From: an uncultured Angelakisella sp.
GTDB taxonomy: Bacteria > Bacillota > Clostridia > Oscillospirales > Ruminococcaceae
Direction: 5' to 3'
NCBI GenBank assembly: GCA_910585535.1
Contig: CAJUFK010000026.1
Coordinates: 1 to 31,082, forward strand
Length of the DNA: 31,082 bases
The position numbers were made by a program, and so were the translations under genes. This document shows positions 14,760 to 23,412 of the stretch, piece after piece. The notes beneath the pieces are model-generated. The model was not told where the DNA came from. It saw only the letters and a program-made list of their open reading frames with translations, and ran no database searches. How positions within the stretch are numbered: position 1 is the first letter of the stretch; each line of letters opens with the position of its first letter.

Positions 14760-15482
14760 TCAGGCGGGGTAATTTCTTTTTCCAAAGATCCCGGTTCCGA
14801 TCCGGACAATGTTTGAGCCTTGGCGCACTGCAAGCTCATAATCCCCGGTCATCCCCATAGATAAAGTTTCCATACTGATATTATCTATTTTCTTGTCCCT
14901 TATGTCAACAAATATTTTGTGCATCCGCTCGAAATAACCCTCGGTTTCCAAACTATTTTTCCCAAACGGGGGAATACACATAAGTCCCTTCACCTGTAAA
15001 GCAGAAAAGCTAGCCAGTTCTTCCAATATTTTCTCCAGCTGGCTGTAGGCCATTCCTGTCTTGGATTCCTCTCCGCCGATGTTCAGTTCCAGCAGAACGT
15101 CCACAGTGATTCCCAAAGCCACTGCCCGTCTTTGGATCTCCTCTGCCAGGCGGAGGCTGTTTACAGACTGGATGCAGGAGACCTTCCCAAGGATTTGGCG
15201 CACCTTGTTGGTCTGCAGCGTCCCGATAAAGTGGATCTCCTCCGGGCCAAAGGCGTAGCGGTCCGCCTTTTCCAATAGTTCCTGGGCCCGGTTTTCCCCA
15301 AACAGGCGGACCCCTTCCTCCCAGGCAGCGTTTACCAGCTCCGGGGGGACCGTTTTGGTCACTGCCATCAGACGAACTTCCCCCGGGTCGCGTCCGGAGG
15401 ATCGGGCGGCTTCCGCGATGCGGTCCCTGATCTCCCGCAGGTTCTGCCGCACCTCCTCAGGTGTCGATCGGTTTTCCATCAT
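14760..15482 (-). CDS. ylmE: YggS/YlmE-family pyridoxal-phosphate-binding protein (240 aa)
   Basis: This family has the alanine-racemase-like TIM barrel with pyridoxal 5'-phosphate on a lysine, here Lys43 in AVTKTVPPE, and no established enzymatic activity; it buffers vitamin B6 and affects amino-acid pools. HFIGTLQTNKVR (about 84-95) and the C-terminal LSMGMTGDYELAV segment (phosphate-binding) are diagnostic. It begins with two consecutive Met codons (15482/15479) and overlaps the HlyD-like gene by 26 bp. The 3' third uses A/T-rich and otherwise rare codons (ATA, AGG, TTA) between about 14870 and 14960, precisely where a promoter sequence is found. Adjacent to sepF as in B. subtilis. Confidence 0.96.
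   Translation of the reverse strand: MMENRSTPEEVRQNLREIRDRIAEAARSSGRDPGEVRLMAVTKTVPPELVNAAWEEGVRLFGENRAQELLEKADRYAFGPEEIHFIGTLQTNKVRQILGKVSCIQSVNSLRLAEEIQRRAVALGITVDVLLELNIGGEESKTGMAYSQLEKILEELASFSALQVKGLMCIPPFGKNSLETEGYFERMHKIFVDIRDKKIDNISMETLSMGMTGDYELAVRQGSNIVRIGTGIFGKRNYPA
14880..14908 (-). promoter_or_regulatory. Intragenic sigma-A promoter inside ylmE, driving sepF onward
   Basis: On the minus strand TTGACA (14903-14908, full match) and GATAAT (14880-14885, five of six) are separated by exactly 17 bp. The start point would be near 14873, about 155 nt upstream of the sepF ATG. It lies in an A/T-rich island within an otherwise GC-rich gene. Motif match is strong; activity is not proven. 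Confidence 0.7.
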
Positions 15483-16662
15483 AGAGATCCGTCCCTTCTA
15501 CGATCACTTCATCAAAAAGGTTCAGCTGGTCGGTGCTGCCGTACTGAACCCGGCAAAGGTAGTAATCCGGCCCGGTGTAAAGGATGTCCACCTTCTTAAA
15601 ACGCACGCTGTAGCCGGAACGGATGTAGACTCCCTTTTCGCCATTTACGATACGCAGGGCCTTTTGGGCGATGCGAAGCCCCTTGTAGTTCTGGAAGGAA
15701 ACTTTTACGCTGGCGGTGCGGTGGGAAACGGTATCGGCGTTGACGCTGGTGCTGCGGATGACCACCAAAGCTTCTCCGTTCTCCTCCTGGTGCAGCCGGA
15801 CCACCTTGCCAGGCACCGCCGGTTCGCCGCTGCCGATAAAGTCCAGTTCCACATTCGCCCCTGAATAGAAAAATTCCGCGCTCTCCTTGGGGATGATGGT
15901 GGCATAGTACCAGGTGAAGTCGGTGACGCTTTTTCCAAAGGAATCGGGGTCGTTGGGGTATTCCTGATCCAGCAGCTCCCGGAGGCTGGCGGCATCCAGA
16001 TCCTCCACCATGTCCGGCGTGTATGCCTCTTCATAGCCATCTACGTACCGGGAAAAGTAACCGGTTTTGGGGGAGTAGACCTTCTGTCCTCCCCCGCTGC
16101 CGGAAAGCTGATCCTCCAATTCCCGGATACGCTCCCCGAAACCGGTGTTCTGTCCGGTAGCCAGCTGCTGGCGGCCGATCTTTTCCACCAGGGTCAGATG
16201 GGTCTGGATTACCTCCTCCAGATCCTTCTGGGCAGCGCTTTGGGTCAGCTCCCGAAGGGTTAGGGCGATCTCCCGGTTAAGGGTCTCCACGTCTGCGGTC
16301 CGGCTGGTGTCGGTGGAATGCTGGATCCGTTCCAGCAGGTCCCGCTCCTGACGGATCCCCTCCCGCCGGGCGGCTTCCTCCGCCTCCTCCTGGGAGGAGA
16401 ACACCTGGGCGATGGGGGTGTCCCGGCGGAACTTCGCCCCCTCCTCCAAAAGGTACCGGACCTGGCCGCTGCCCTCCCAGGGGATCTCCTCCTCCGTGCG
16501 GATCAGCAATCCTTCGGTGTTGCAGTATTTGGCGATTTCATATTCATAGGCGCTTTCGGTCCGGTAGCTTTCATTTAGCCCCCGCCACCCCTGGTAGATG
16601 GCAAAGATCAGGATAAACAGCACCAGGACCAGGGTCGCCAGCTTGGTGGTAAAGGTATTCAT
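15457..16662 (-). CDS. HlyD-like membrane-anchored periplasmic-adaptor-type protein (401 aa)
   Basis: One N-terminal membrane helix (about residues 8-23) precedes an extracellular part. Residues 45-90 look like the first half of a lipoyl/barrel-sandwich domain. Residues 92-190 form a coiled coil (Glu/Arg/Leu-rich). The barrel returns from 195, followed by beta-barrel segments (250-345) and a membrane-proximal domain to 401. This is the organisation of HlyD/RND adaptor proteins, but no ABC or other transporter gene is next to it, so its partner is unknown. It lies between miaA (ATGA overlap) and ylmE (26-bp overlap), so it is part of the division/tRNA gene run. A role at the cell envelope during division is inferred only from this placement. 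Start ATG 16662 has AGAGGGG 8 nt upstream. Confidence 0.85.
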   Translation of the reverse strand: MNTFTTKLATLVLVLFILIFAIYQGWRGLNESYRTESAYEYEIAKYCNTEGLLIRTEEEIPWEGSGQVRYLLEEGAKFRRDTPIAQVFSSQEEAEEAARREGIRQERDLLERIQHSTDTSRTADVETLNREIALTLRELTQSAAQKDLEEVIQTHLTLVEKIGRQQLATGQNTGFGERIRELEDQLSGSGGGQKVYSPKTGYFSRYVDGYEEAYTPDMVEDLDAASLRELLDQEYPNDPDSFGKSVTDFTWYYATIIPKESAEFFYSGANVELDFIGSGEPAVPGKVVRLHQEENGEALVVIRSTSVNADTVSHRTASVKVSFQNYKGLRIAQKALRIVNGEKGVYIRSGYSVRFKKVDILYTGPDYYLCRVQYGSTDQLNLFDEVIVEGTDLYDGKPIDT

Positions 16663-17618
16663 CCCTTTTTCCCCTCTCCCAGCAGTTCCTCCCGGACAAT
16701 CTCCAGCGCCTTTTGGAAAAGCGCCTCCTCATCCGGAAAGGTGTCGGTCTCCAGCCAGCGAATGGCCTCCTCCCGGCGGAACCAGGTGAGCTGCCGTTTT
16801 GCGTAGTTGCGGCTCTCCTTTTTGATCCGCTCCGCCGCTTCCGTCAGGCTCTCCCGCCCCTCCAGGTAATCCCGAAGTTCCTTGTAGCCGATAGCCTGGG
16901 CGGCGGTGGGAGAGACGACTCCCGAAAAGAGCCGCCGGGCTTCCTCCACCAGACCTGCCTCCAGCATCCGGTCCACCCGAAGGTTGATGCGCTGGTATAG
17001 CTTCTGACGGTCCTGGCAAGTGAGCCCTAAAAAACAGACCCGGTAGGGCGGCGGCACCGCCCGGGAACGGCGGTTGTGTTCGCTGATTGGGATCCCGGTA
17101 AGGCGGTAAACCTCAATGGCCCGGATGACCCGGCCCAGGTTGTTCTCATGGAGGGTTGCGGCAATCTCCGGGTCGCAGTCCCGGAGGATGGCAAAAAGGG
17201 CCCCTGTCCCCTCCCGCTGCGCCAGTTCCCGGAGTTCCCGGCGAAGCCCCTCGTCCGATGGCATGGGGGAAAACTGGATATGTTTTACAATGGCGTCCAG
17301 GTAGAGCCCCGTTCCCCCGGTGAGGATGGGCAGCTTCCCCCGTCCGCCGATCTCCAGAATGAGAGGGCGGGCCATGGCGGCGTAATCTGCCACCGAAAAG
17401 GTCTCCCAGGGGTCTAAGACGTCGATAAGGTGATGGGGGATCCCCGCCATCTCCTCTTTGGCAGGTTTGGCGGTGCCGATGTCCATTCCCCGGTACATCT
17501 GCATGGAATCGGCGGAGACCACCTCCCCGTCCAGGGCCTTGGCCAGCCGCACCGACAGGGCGGTCTTTCCCGAAGCGGTGGGCCCCGCCACCGCCAGCAG
17601 GGGTCGTTTCTCTGTCAT
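16659..17618 (-). CDS. miaA: tRNA dimethylallyltransferase (319 aa)
   Basis: MiaA adds a dimethylallyl group from DMAPP to N6 of A37 in tRNAs reading UNN codons. The P-loop GPTASGKT (12-19) is followed by SADSMQMYRGMDIGTAKP, with the catalytic Asp37; the tRNA-binding region and a basic C terminus follow. Length is normal. AGGGG lies 6 nt before the ATG, and mutL ends 21 bp upstream. MiaB, which adds the methylthio group to the same base, is encoded at 23742-25166 on the same strand, so both steps of ms2i6A synthesis are in one gene run. The stop overlaps the start of the HlyD-like gene. Confidence 0.97.
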   Translation of the reverse strand: MTEKRPLLAVAGPTASGKTALSVRLAKALDGEVVSADSMQMYRGMDIGTAKPAKEEMAGIPHHLIDVLDPWETFSVADYAAMARPLILEIGGRGKLPILTGGTGLYLDAIVKHIQFSPMPSDEGLRRELRELAQREGTGALFAILRDCDPEIAATLHENNLGRVIRAIEVYRLTGIPISEHNRRSRAVPPPYRVCFLGLTCQDRQKLYQRINLRVDRMLEAGLVEEARRLFSGVVSPTAAQAIGYKELRDYLEGRESLTEAAERIKKESRNYAKRQLTWFRREEAIRWLETDTFPDEEALFQKALEIVREELLGEGKKG

Positions 17619-17639
17619 CCTTTTCCCCTGCCTTTCCTC

Positions 17640-19610
17640 CTATACGATCCGTCCAAACATCTTTTCCAGTTCCCGCCTTGTAAGGGCGATCATCACCGGC
17701 CTGCCGTGGGGACAGTTGCGGATGCCGGGATCCGCAGCAAGCTGATCTAAAAGCCGCTGCTGTTCCCTGGCGTCCGAAAAGCGGTTTCCCTTTACAGCAG
17801 CTTTACAGGCGATGGAATGGTACAATTCATCGAAGAAATCCAGATTGAGGTGGGTATGATTTTTGAACAGCAGTTCCGCCATCTCCAGCACGGCGTCCTC
17901 TACCTGCCCGATCTCTAGGATGGACGGCACCTCCCGAACCAGTACCGAACCATCCCCGAAGTCCTCGATGCCAAACCCAGCTTCCTCCGCCGCCTGGAGA
18001 TTTTGGACCAGGGCGTCGTAACGGTCCTTGGACAGGGAGATCCGAATGGAGGTGAGCAGCAGCTGCCTGGAGATCCCCCCCGCCGTCTGGTCCGCTCGGA
18101 GGCGCTCGAAAAGAATCCGTTCATGGGCGGCGTGCTTGTCTATCAGGAACAGCTCCCGTTCCCCTTCCGCCAGGATGTAGGTCCGGAACACCTCTCCAAT
18201 AAGCCGCAACGACGGAAGTTCCGGGGGTTTTGGCGCAGGAGACGCCGGCGGTTCCGGAACAATCTCCTTGGGAACAGAAACCGAAGGAGGCCTTACGGGC
18301 CGGAGAAATTCCCGCTTGGGCACCGACGCTTCATAGCGGGCCTTTGCCTCCTGCCGGTCGTCCTGCAGAATGGGAGCGGGGGCAGGATCTGGCAGCTTGG
18401 AAGCCGGAACGGAAGTTAAAACCGGGGCCGTTTTTTTCTCCCGGGGAGGTTCCTGTCTTTTCTCCGGGGGATGCTCTCTGGCAGGGAGCGCAGCCGCCTT
18501 GCGGTACTCCTCCGGGGTCATCCGCTGCTGTTCCCCGGCAAAGGGGCGGTTTTTGATCTCAAACCAGCTGAGGCGGCTCTGTCTTCCGGCGGCGTCCCGG
18601 GCCATGGTCACATTCCCCAAGGAAGACAGAGCCCCCTTGCAGGCGTTTAGCACCCCGTTAAAGACCTGCCGCTCGTCCGAAAGCTTTACCTCCAGCTTGG
18701 CGGGGTGAACGTTGACATCCACCATCCCCAGGGGGATCTCCAGGTTCAGAACGCAGCCGGGGAACTTCCCGACCATCAGGCTGTTTTTGTATGCTTCCTC
18801 CAGGGCGGCCATCATAGTGCCGCTCCTCACATACCGGTGGTTGATGAAAAAATGCTCCATGGACCGGCTGGCCTTGGCGCACTCCGGTTTGGTGATAAAG
18901 CCGGAGACCGAAAGACCGCCGAAAGCACCCTGGCCCTCCACCGGGATGAGGCTGCCGCCAAACTCCCCGCCGTACACCCCGTAGATGGCGGAAAGCAGTT
19001 TCCCGTCACCAGGGGTGTGAAGCTTTCGCTGCCCTTCCCGCAGGAACTGGAAGGAGATTTCCGGGTGGGAGAGGGCCAGACGGTCCAGGAGGGTAGCCAC
19101 GGCGTTCCCTTCGGTGCTGTCCTTTTTGAGGAACTTCATCCGGGCGGGTACGTTGTAGAACAGGTCCCGGACCAGGATGGTGGTCCCCAGGGGACATCCG
19201 GCGTCGTCCAGCTCCTTCTCCTCCCCGCCGTGGATCTGGTACCGGCTCCCCAGGGCCTCCTCCTTTGTCCGGGTCAGAAGTTCCACCCGGCTCACCGCGC
19301 AGATAGAGGCCAGGGCCTCCCCCCGAAATCCCAGGGTGCCGATCTCTCCCAGGTCCTCCGGGGTCAGCACCTTGCTGGTGGCGTGGCGGAGAAAGGCCTT
19401 GGGGATGTCCTCCCGGAGGATGCCGCAGCCGTTGTCGGTAACCCGGATAAACCGGACCCCGCCGCTTTGGATCTCCACCGTAATGGCGGTGGCCCCGGAG
19501 TCGATGGCGTTTTCCACCAGCTCCTTCACCACCGAGGAGGGGCGCTCGATAACCTCCCCTGCGGCGATGAGTTCGGCGGTGGCACGATCCAGAAGATGGA
19601 TCCTGGGCAT
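17640..19610 (-). CDS. mutL: DNA mismatch repair protein MutL with endonuclease motif (656 aa)
   Basis: The GHKL ATPase is clear: ENAIDSGA (33-40), TDNGCGI (58-64) and GFRGEA (94-99). A Pro-rich linker covers about 375-465. The C-terminal dimerisation and nicking domain (468-656) has the metal-binding motif as DKHAAHE (491-497) followed by Glu502, plus ACKAAVKGN (601-609) and CPHGRP (633-638). The usual DQHA is DKHA here, a known kind of variation. Nicking MutL is expected in Clostridia, which lack MutH. It follows mutS and acts with it after mismatch recognition. The ATG at 19610 has AAAGGAGG upstream. Confidence 0.97.
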   Translation of the reverse strand: MPRIHLLDRATAELIAAGEVIERPSSVVKELVENAIDSGATAITVEIQSGGVRFIRVTDNGCGILREDIPKAFLRHATSKVLTPEDLGEIGTLGFRGEALASICAVSRVELLTRTKEEALGSRYQIHGGEEKELDDAGCPLGTTILVRDLFYNVPARMKFLKKDSTEGNAVATLLDRLALSHPEISFQFLREGQRKLHTPGDGKLLSAIYGVYGGEFGGSLIPVEGQGAFGGLSVSGFITKPECAKASRSMEHFFINHRYVRSGTMMAALEEAYKNSLMVGKFPGCVLNLEIPLGMVDVNVHPAKLEVKLSDERQVFNGVLNACKGALSSLGNVTMARDAAGRQSRLSWFEIKNRPFAGEQQRMTPEEYRKAAALPAREHPPEKRQEPPREKKTAPVLTSVPASKLPDPAPAPILQDDRQEAKARYEASVPKREFLRPVRPPSVSVPKEIVPEPPASPAPKPPELPSLRLIGEVFRTYILAEGERELFLIDKHAAHERILFERLRADQTAGGISRQLLLTSIRISLSKDRYDALVQNLQAAEEAGFGIEDFGDGSVLVREVPSILEIGQVEDAVLEMAELLFKNHTHLNLDFFDELYHSIACKAAVKGNRFSDAREQQRLLDQLAADPGIRNCPHGRPVMIALTRRELEKMFGRIV

Positions 19611-19632
19611 GGGCGTTCCCTCCTTTCCCTTT

Positions 19633-22260
19633 CTATTTCAGCAGTTTCTTGAGTTCATATAGCAGGTTCAGCGCCTCCAGAGGAGTGAGGGTATCCACAT
19701 CGATCTCCCGGAGGCGGCGCTTGGCGGCCTCCATCCCCTCGTCCACAAAGAAGGTCTGCTGGCTCTCCTCCCTGGCCTTGACCCGGGTGGAGATCTTGGC
19801 TTCGGACACCTGTCCGGTCTGCTCCAGCCCCTTCAAAACCTCGTGAGCCCGGTCGATGACCCACCGGGGGATCCCCGCCAGCTTGCTCACCTCGATGCCG
19901 TAGCTGTCGTCCGCCCCGCCGGGAAGGATCCGCCGGAGGAAGGTGATCTCCTCCCCCCGTTTCTTCACCGCCACGTTGTAATTCTTCACGCAGGGGATGG
20001 CGGCTTCCAGCTCGGTAAGTTCGTGGTAGTGGGTGGCGAAAAGGGTCTTGGCCCCCAGCCGGTTCTTGTCAGCGATAAACTCCAGCACCGCCCGGGCGAT
20101 GCTCATACCGTCAAAGGTAGAGGTCCCCCGGCCGATCTCATCCAGGATGAGAAGGCTCTTTGCGGTGGCGTTTTTCAGAATGGCGGCCACCTCGCTCATC
20201 TCCACCATAAAGGTGGACTGCCCCGAGGAGAGGTCGTCCGAGGCCCCCACCCGGGTGAAGATGGCGTCCACCACCCCGATCTTGGCGTAACTGGCCGGGA
20301 CAAAGGAGCCGATTTGGGCCATAAGGACAATAAGGGCCACCTGGCGCATATAGGTGGACTTTCCCGCCATGTTGGGCCCGGTGATAATGGCAATCTGGTT
20401 TTCCCCGTTGTTGAGGCTGGCGTCGTTGGGGACAAACGGCACCCCGGAAAGGATCTCCTCCACCACCGGATGCCGCCCGTCGTTGATGACGATCTCGTCG
20501 GAAAGGTCCACAATGGGCCGGCAGTATCCCGCCGTCATGGCCACGTTGGCAAAACTGCACAGAACATCCAGCTTTGCCACAGCGGCGGCAGTAGTCTGGA
20601 TCCGCCCCAGTTCCCCGGCCAGCGCGCTGCGCACCTCCTCAAAGAGACTGCTTTCCAGCTCCAGGATCTCCTGCTGGGCGGAGAGGACCTTGTTTTCCAG
20701 GTCCTTTAATTCCTGAGTGATGTAACGCTCGCAGTTGCTAAGGGTCTGCTTGCGGATGTAGCTGTCCGGCACCTGGGAGAGGTAGGACTTGGTGACCTCG
20801 ATGTAATAGCCGAATATTTTGTTAAAGCCGATTTTCAGGCTCTTGATGCCGGTGGATTCCCGCTCCTTGCTCTCGATGGAGGCGATGATCTCCTTGGTGT
20901 GGTCGGAGAGGTACCGCACCTCATCCAGCCGCTCACTGTACCCCGGGCGGATGACCCCGCCGTCCTTTAGGGTGATGGGGGGCTCGTCGCAGATGGAAGA
21001 GGCGATAAGCGCCGCCATATCCTCTAAAGTGTCGATGCCGGCGAAGATTTCCTGGAGATCGGCACAGGTGACTTCCAGAAGCAGTTCCTTGAGGCCGGGA
21101 AGTCGTCTCATGGCGGCCCCCAGGGATGTGAGATCCCGGGGGTTGGCGCTGCCATAGACGATCTTGGTCATCAGCCGCTCCATATCGTAGACCCCGGTAA
21201 GCTGCTGGGTGATCTTAGACGCTAAAATGCTGCTGGTGGTAAGCTCCTCCACGGCGTTGAGGCGCTTGTTGATGATGGCGGCGGAAATGAGAGGCTGTTC
21301 GATCCAACTGCGGAGCAGCCGCTTGCCCATGGCGGTCTTGGTGCGGTCCAGTACCCACAGGAGGGTTCCCCGGCGCTCCCGGCCCCGGATGGTTTCGGTG
21401 AGTTCCAGGTTCCGGCGGGCGGTGACATCCAGCTTCATAAACTGCTTGTCCGAGTAAAGCTGGATCTGTTCCATCCGCTCCAGCCCCACCCGCTGGGTCT
21501 CCCGAAGGTAGGAGACCAAGGCCCCCAGGGCGGCGGTGGCCGCCGGAGATTCGGCAAGACCCAGGTCGCTTAGGGAGCGCGCCTTAAACTGCCGCAGCAC
21601 TTCCAACTGGGCCGCCGCTGCGGAAAACCGCTCCTCCTCCAGGATGTCGGCGGTGCAGCAAAGCTTTTCCCTCAAAAAAGCGGTGATCCTTTTCCGTTCC
21701 AAAAGCTCCTCGTTAAAGATCACCTCCCGGGGGAAGAACTTGCCCAGTTCGTTGATGACCATGGTTTCGTCCCCGGCGGAAAGCTGGGTGACGTTTAATT
21801 CCCCGGTGGAAACGTCCCCAAAGGCCAGGCCGCAGCCCTCCTTCCGCCAGCAGATGCTGGCGATAAAGTTGTTGGTCCCTTCCTCCAGCAAAGAGGAGTC
21901 GATGAGGGTGCCCGGGGTCACCACCCGGATAATGTCCCGCTTCACCAGCCCCTTGGCCAGGGCGGGGTTTTCCATCTGCTCGCAGATGGCCACCTTGTAG
22001 CCCTTTTTGATTAGACGGTCAATGTAGCTTTCGGCGCTGTGGTAGGGAACGCCGCACATGGGGGCGCGTTCGTCCAGGCCGCACTCCCGCCCGGTGAGGG
22101 TCAGCTCCAGCTCACGGGAGACGAGAAGGGCGTCGTCAAAGAACATCTCGTAGAAGTCCCCCAGGCGGAAAAACAGGATCTGGTCCTTGTGCTGGTTTTT
22201 AATCTCCAGATACTGCCGCATCATAGGGGAAAGTTTTTCCAGCTCCTCCGGCGTCAGCAT
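19633..22260 (-). CDS. mutS: DNA mismatch repair protein MutS (875 aa)
   Basis: Full-length MutS. The N-terminal mismatch-reading loop is DFYEMF (35-40, with Phe36 and Glu38). Connector, lever and clamp regions follow. The ATPase has Walker A GPNMAGKST (628-636), Walker B/signature DEIGRGTSTFDG (707-718) and a later ATHYHEL. It recognises base mismatches and recruits MutL, encoded 22 bp downstream. The gene starts at ATG 22260, with AAGGGGG 8-9 nt upstream. The order miaB - YmcA-type gene - mutS - mutL corresponds to B. subtilis, where cotE lies between ymcA and mutS; cotE is absent here. Confidence 0.98.
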   Translation of the reverse strand: MLTPEELEKLSPMMRQYLEIKNQHKDQILFFRLGDFYEMFFDDALLVSRELELTLTGRECGLDERAPMCGVPYHSAESYIDRLIKKGYKVAICEQMENPALAKGLVKRDIIRVVTPGTLIDSSLLEEGTNNFIASICWRKEGCGLAFGDVSTGELNVTQLSAGDETMVINELGKFFPREVIFNEELLERKRITAFLREKLCCTADILEEERFSAAAAQLEVLRQFKARSLSDLGLAESPAATAALGALVSYLRETQRVGLERMEQIQLYSDKQFMKLDVTARRNLELTETIRGRERRGTLLWVLDRTKTAMGKRLLRSWIEQPLISAAIINKRLNAVEELTTSSILASKITQQLTGVYDMERLMTKIVYGSANPRDLTSLGAAMRRLPGLKELLLEVTCADLQEIFAGIDTLEDMAALIASSICDEPPITLKDGGVIRPGYSERLDEVRYLSDHTKEIIASIESKERESTGIKSLKIGFNKIFGYYIEVTKSYLSQVPDSYIRKQTLSNCERYITQELKDLENKVLSAQQEILELESSLFEEVRSALAGELGRIQTTAAAVAKLDVLCSFANVAMTAGYCRPIVDLSDEIVINDGRHPVVEEILSGVPFVPNDASLNNGENQIAIITGPNMAGKSTYMRQVALIVLMAQIGSFVPASYAKIGVVDAIFTRVGASDDLSSGQSTFMVEMSEVAAILKNATAKSLLILDEIGRGTSTFDGMSIARAVLEFIADKNRLGAKTLFATHYHELTELEAAIPCVKNYNVAVKKRGEEITFLRRILPGGADDSYGIEVSKLAGIPRWVIDRAHEVLKGLEQTGQVSEAKISTRVKAREESQQTFFVDEGMEAAKRRLREIDVDTLTPLEALNLLYELKKLLK

Positions 22261-22308
22261 GGGGCGGGCCCCCTTTCTGTCATGGTTTTGTCTCTTTTAC
22301 CGATCCGT

Positions 22309-22713
22309 TCAGTGGCACCCGGAGCAGCCGGAGCAGTCGCCGCCGCAGGAGGTCTCCTCCTGGATGGTGGCAGGGTCCTCCCCGTTGGCGCTGTAGACGA
22401 TGATCTGCTGGATGAAGTTGAGGATCCGGTCCAGCTCCTCCTTGGTGGTGTTGTAGGCCATCATGGTGGGGTGGGCCATAATCCGGGCGTAGATGGACCG
22501 GACCTCCTCGTTGAGAGCGGCCAGCTTTGCCGGGTCCTTCTCCTCCTTCTGCACCTCAGCGTTGAGGGACAGCTTCTTGAGGTTGAAGTCCCCGATCATC
22601 CCCTGAAGCTCGGCATCGCTGTCGGCGGCGTTCTTGGCCACGTTGTAGGCGGTGTACTCGTCGCTCCGCTGGAGGGCGGCCCCCAGCTCTCTTGCCATTT
22701 CGATAATATCCAT
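22309..22713 (-). CDS. YlbF/YmcA (RicA/RicF)-family regulator with Cys-rich tail (134 aa)
   Basis: Start chosen at ATG 22713 with TAGGAG 10 nt upstream; a longer frame to 22752 adds residues of no family resemblance. The body (1-115) is a helical bundle with the family block from ALQRSDEY to FNLKKL, plus IYARIMAHPTMMAYNTTKEE (74-93). RicA (YmcA), RicF (YlbF) and RicT form a complex in B. subtilis that promotes mRNA processing with RNase Y and carries Fe-S clusters. The tail here has Cys123, Cys127, Cys130, Cys133 and His134, suitable for metal or cluster binding. Location between miaB and mutS matches ymcA, so it may be the RicA counterpart, but the two paralogues cannot be separated from sequence alone. 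Confidence 0.9.
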   Translation of the reverse strand: MDIIEMARELGAALQRSDEYTAYNVAKNAADSDAELQGMIGDFNLKKLSLNAEVQKEEKDPAKLAALNEEVRSIYARIMAHPTMMAYNTTKEELDRILNFIQQIIVYSANGEDPATIQEETSCGGDCSGCSGCH

Positions 22714-22768
22714 CTTCTTTTCGCTCCTATCTTTTTTGTATTCTATCTGCAAAGGATTAAGGCTTTGC

Positions 22769-23365
22769 TTATTCGTTCTGTATCATATAGAGTTCCACCA
22801 GGATGTCCTCAATTTCGCTGCGGACAAATTTTTCACCCGGTGTAAAGAGATCCTTCCCCAGGAGCCGTTCTTCGTAGCGGCACGGATTATAGGGGAAATA
22901 TTCATCGTGGTAGGGTCCTTTCGGAAAAGGGCGGGACCTGCTGTCTCTCACTTTCAGCAGCTCGTTCAGCAGCACGGGGTCGTTCTCCCCGTGTAAAAAG
23001 GACGGGTAGTGGTCCAAAATATAGTGTGGTCTGTTTTCACGGTTCAAGCGGTACGCTTCCATCCCCCAGGCTTCCCACTTTTTTGCGGCTGCCTCCTCCT
23101 GAAACAAAAGCGCCATCATCCTCATATTCAGCAGGGGGAGTAGGTGCATGATATACACTTTTCGGTCCCACGCTGCCTGTATGTACGACTGCCGCTCAAA
23201 GGCCAGTGCTTCTGACACAAGAAGATATTCTTCGTATAAGCCGATCTGCTTATCGCTTCTTGCCGCCTGTGCATAGAGCAGGATCTTCATGCTCCGGGTG
23301 TCCGGAACATTTGTCGCCCTCAATTCGGCTATCAAGTCGATATTTTTTTCCTTCAGCGTTTTCAT
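22769..23365 (-). CDS. Protein of unknown function (198 aa)
   Basis: I place the start at ATG 23365, 47 bp after the stop of the 110-residue gene. The upstream part of the open frame overlaps that gene and is not credible. I do not recognise the family. It appears largely alpha-helical and soluble: residues 25-60 (many Ala, Tyr, Leu), a Met/Leu-rich patch LLPLLNMRMMALLFQEE, and an acidic C terminus. A middle segment HYILDHYPSFLHGENDPVLL looks like a surface loop. Base composition is more A/T-rich than the genes on each side, and the gene breaks the usual miaB-ymcA order, which suggests acquisition. No toxin, nuclease or transposase motif is visible. Confidence 0.78.
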   Translation of the reverse strand: MKTLKEKNIDLIAELRATNVPDTRSMKILLYAQAARSDKQIGLYEEYLLVSEALAFERQSYIQAAWDRKVYIMHLLPLLNMRMMALLFQEEAAAKKWEAWGMEAYRLNRENRPHYILDHYPSFLHGENDPVLLNELLKVRDSRSRPFPKGPYHDEYFPYNPCRYEERLLGKDLFTPGEKFVRSEIEDILVELYMIQNE

Positions 23366-23412
23366 CCTGCAATATGCCCCCCTCCCCTTTTCTCTGTCGG
23401 ACGGAGATTTCC

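Noticed and set aside
22886..22891. Perfect TATAAT on the minus strand inside the 198-residue gene
   Set aside because: The position 17 bp upstream reads CCTACC, so there is no usable -35 box. A weaker TTGAAC/TATATT pair near 23020-23050 is likewise too poor to call.
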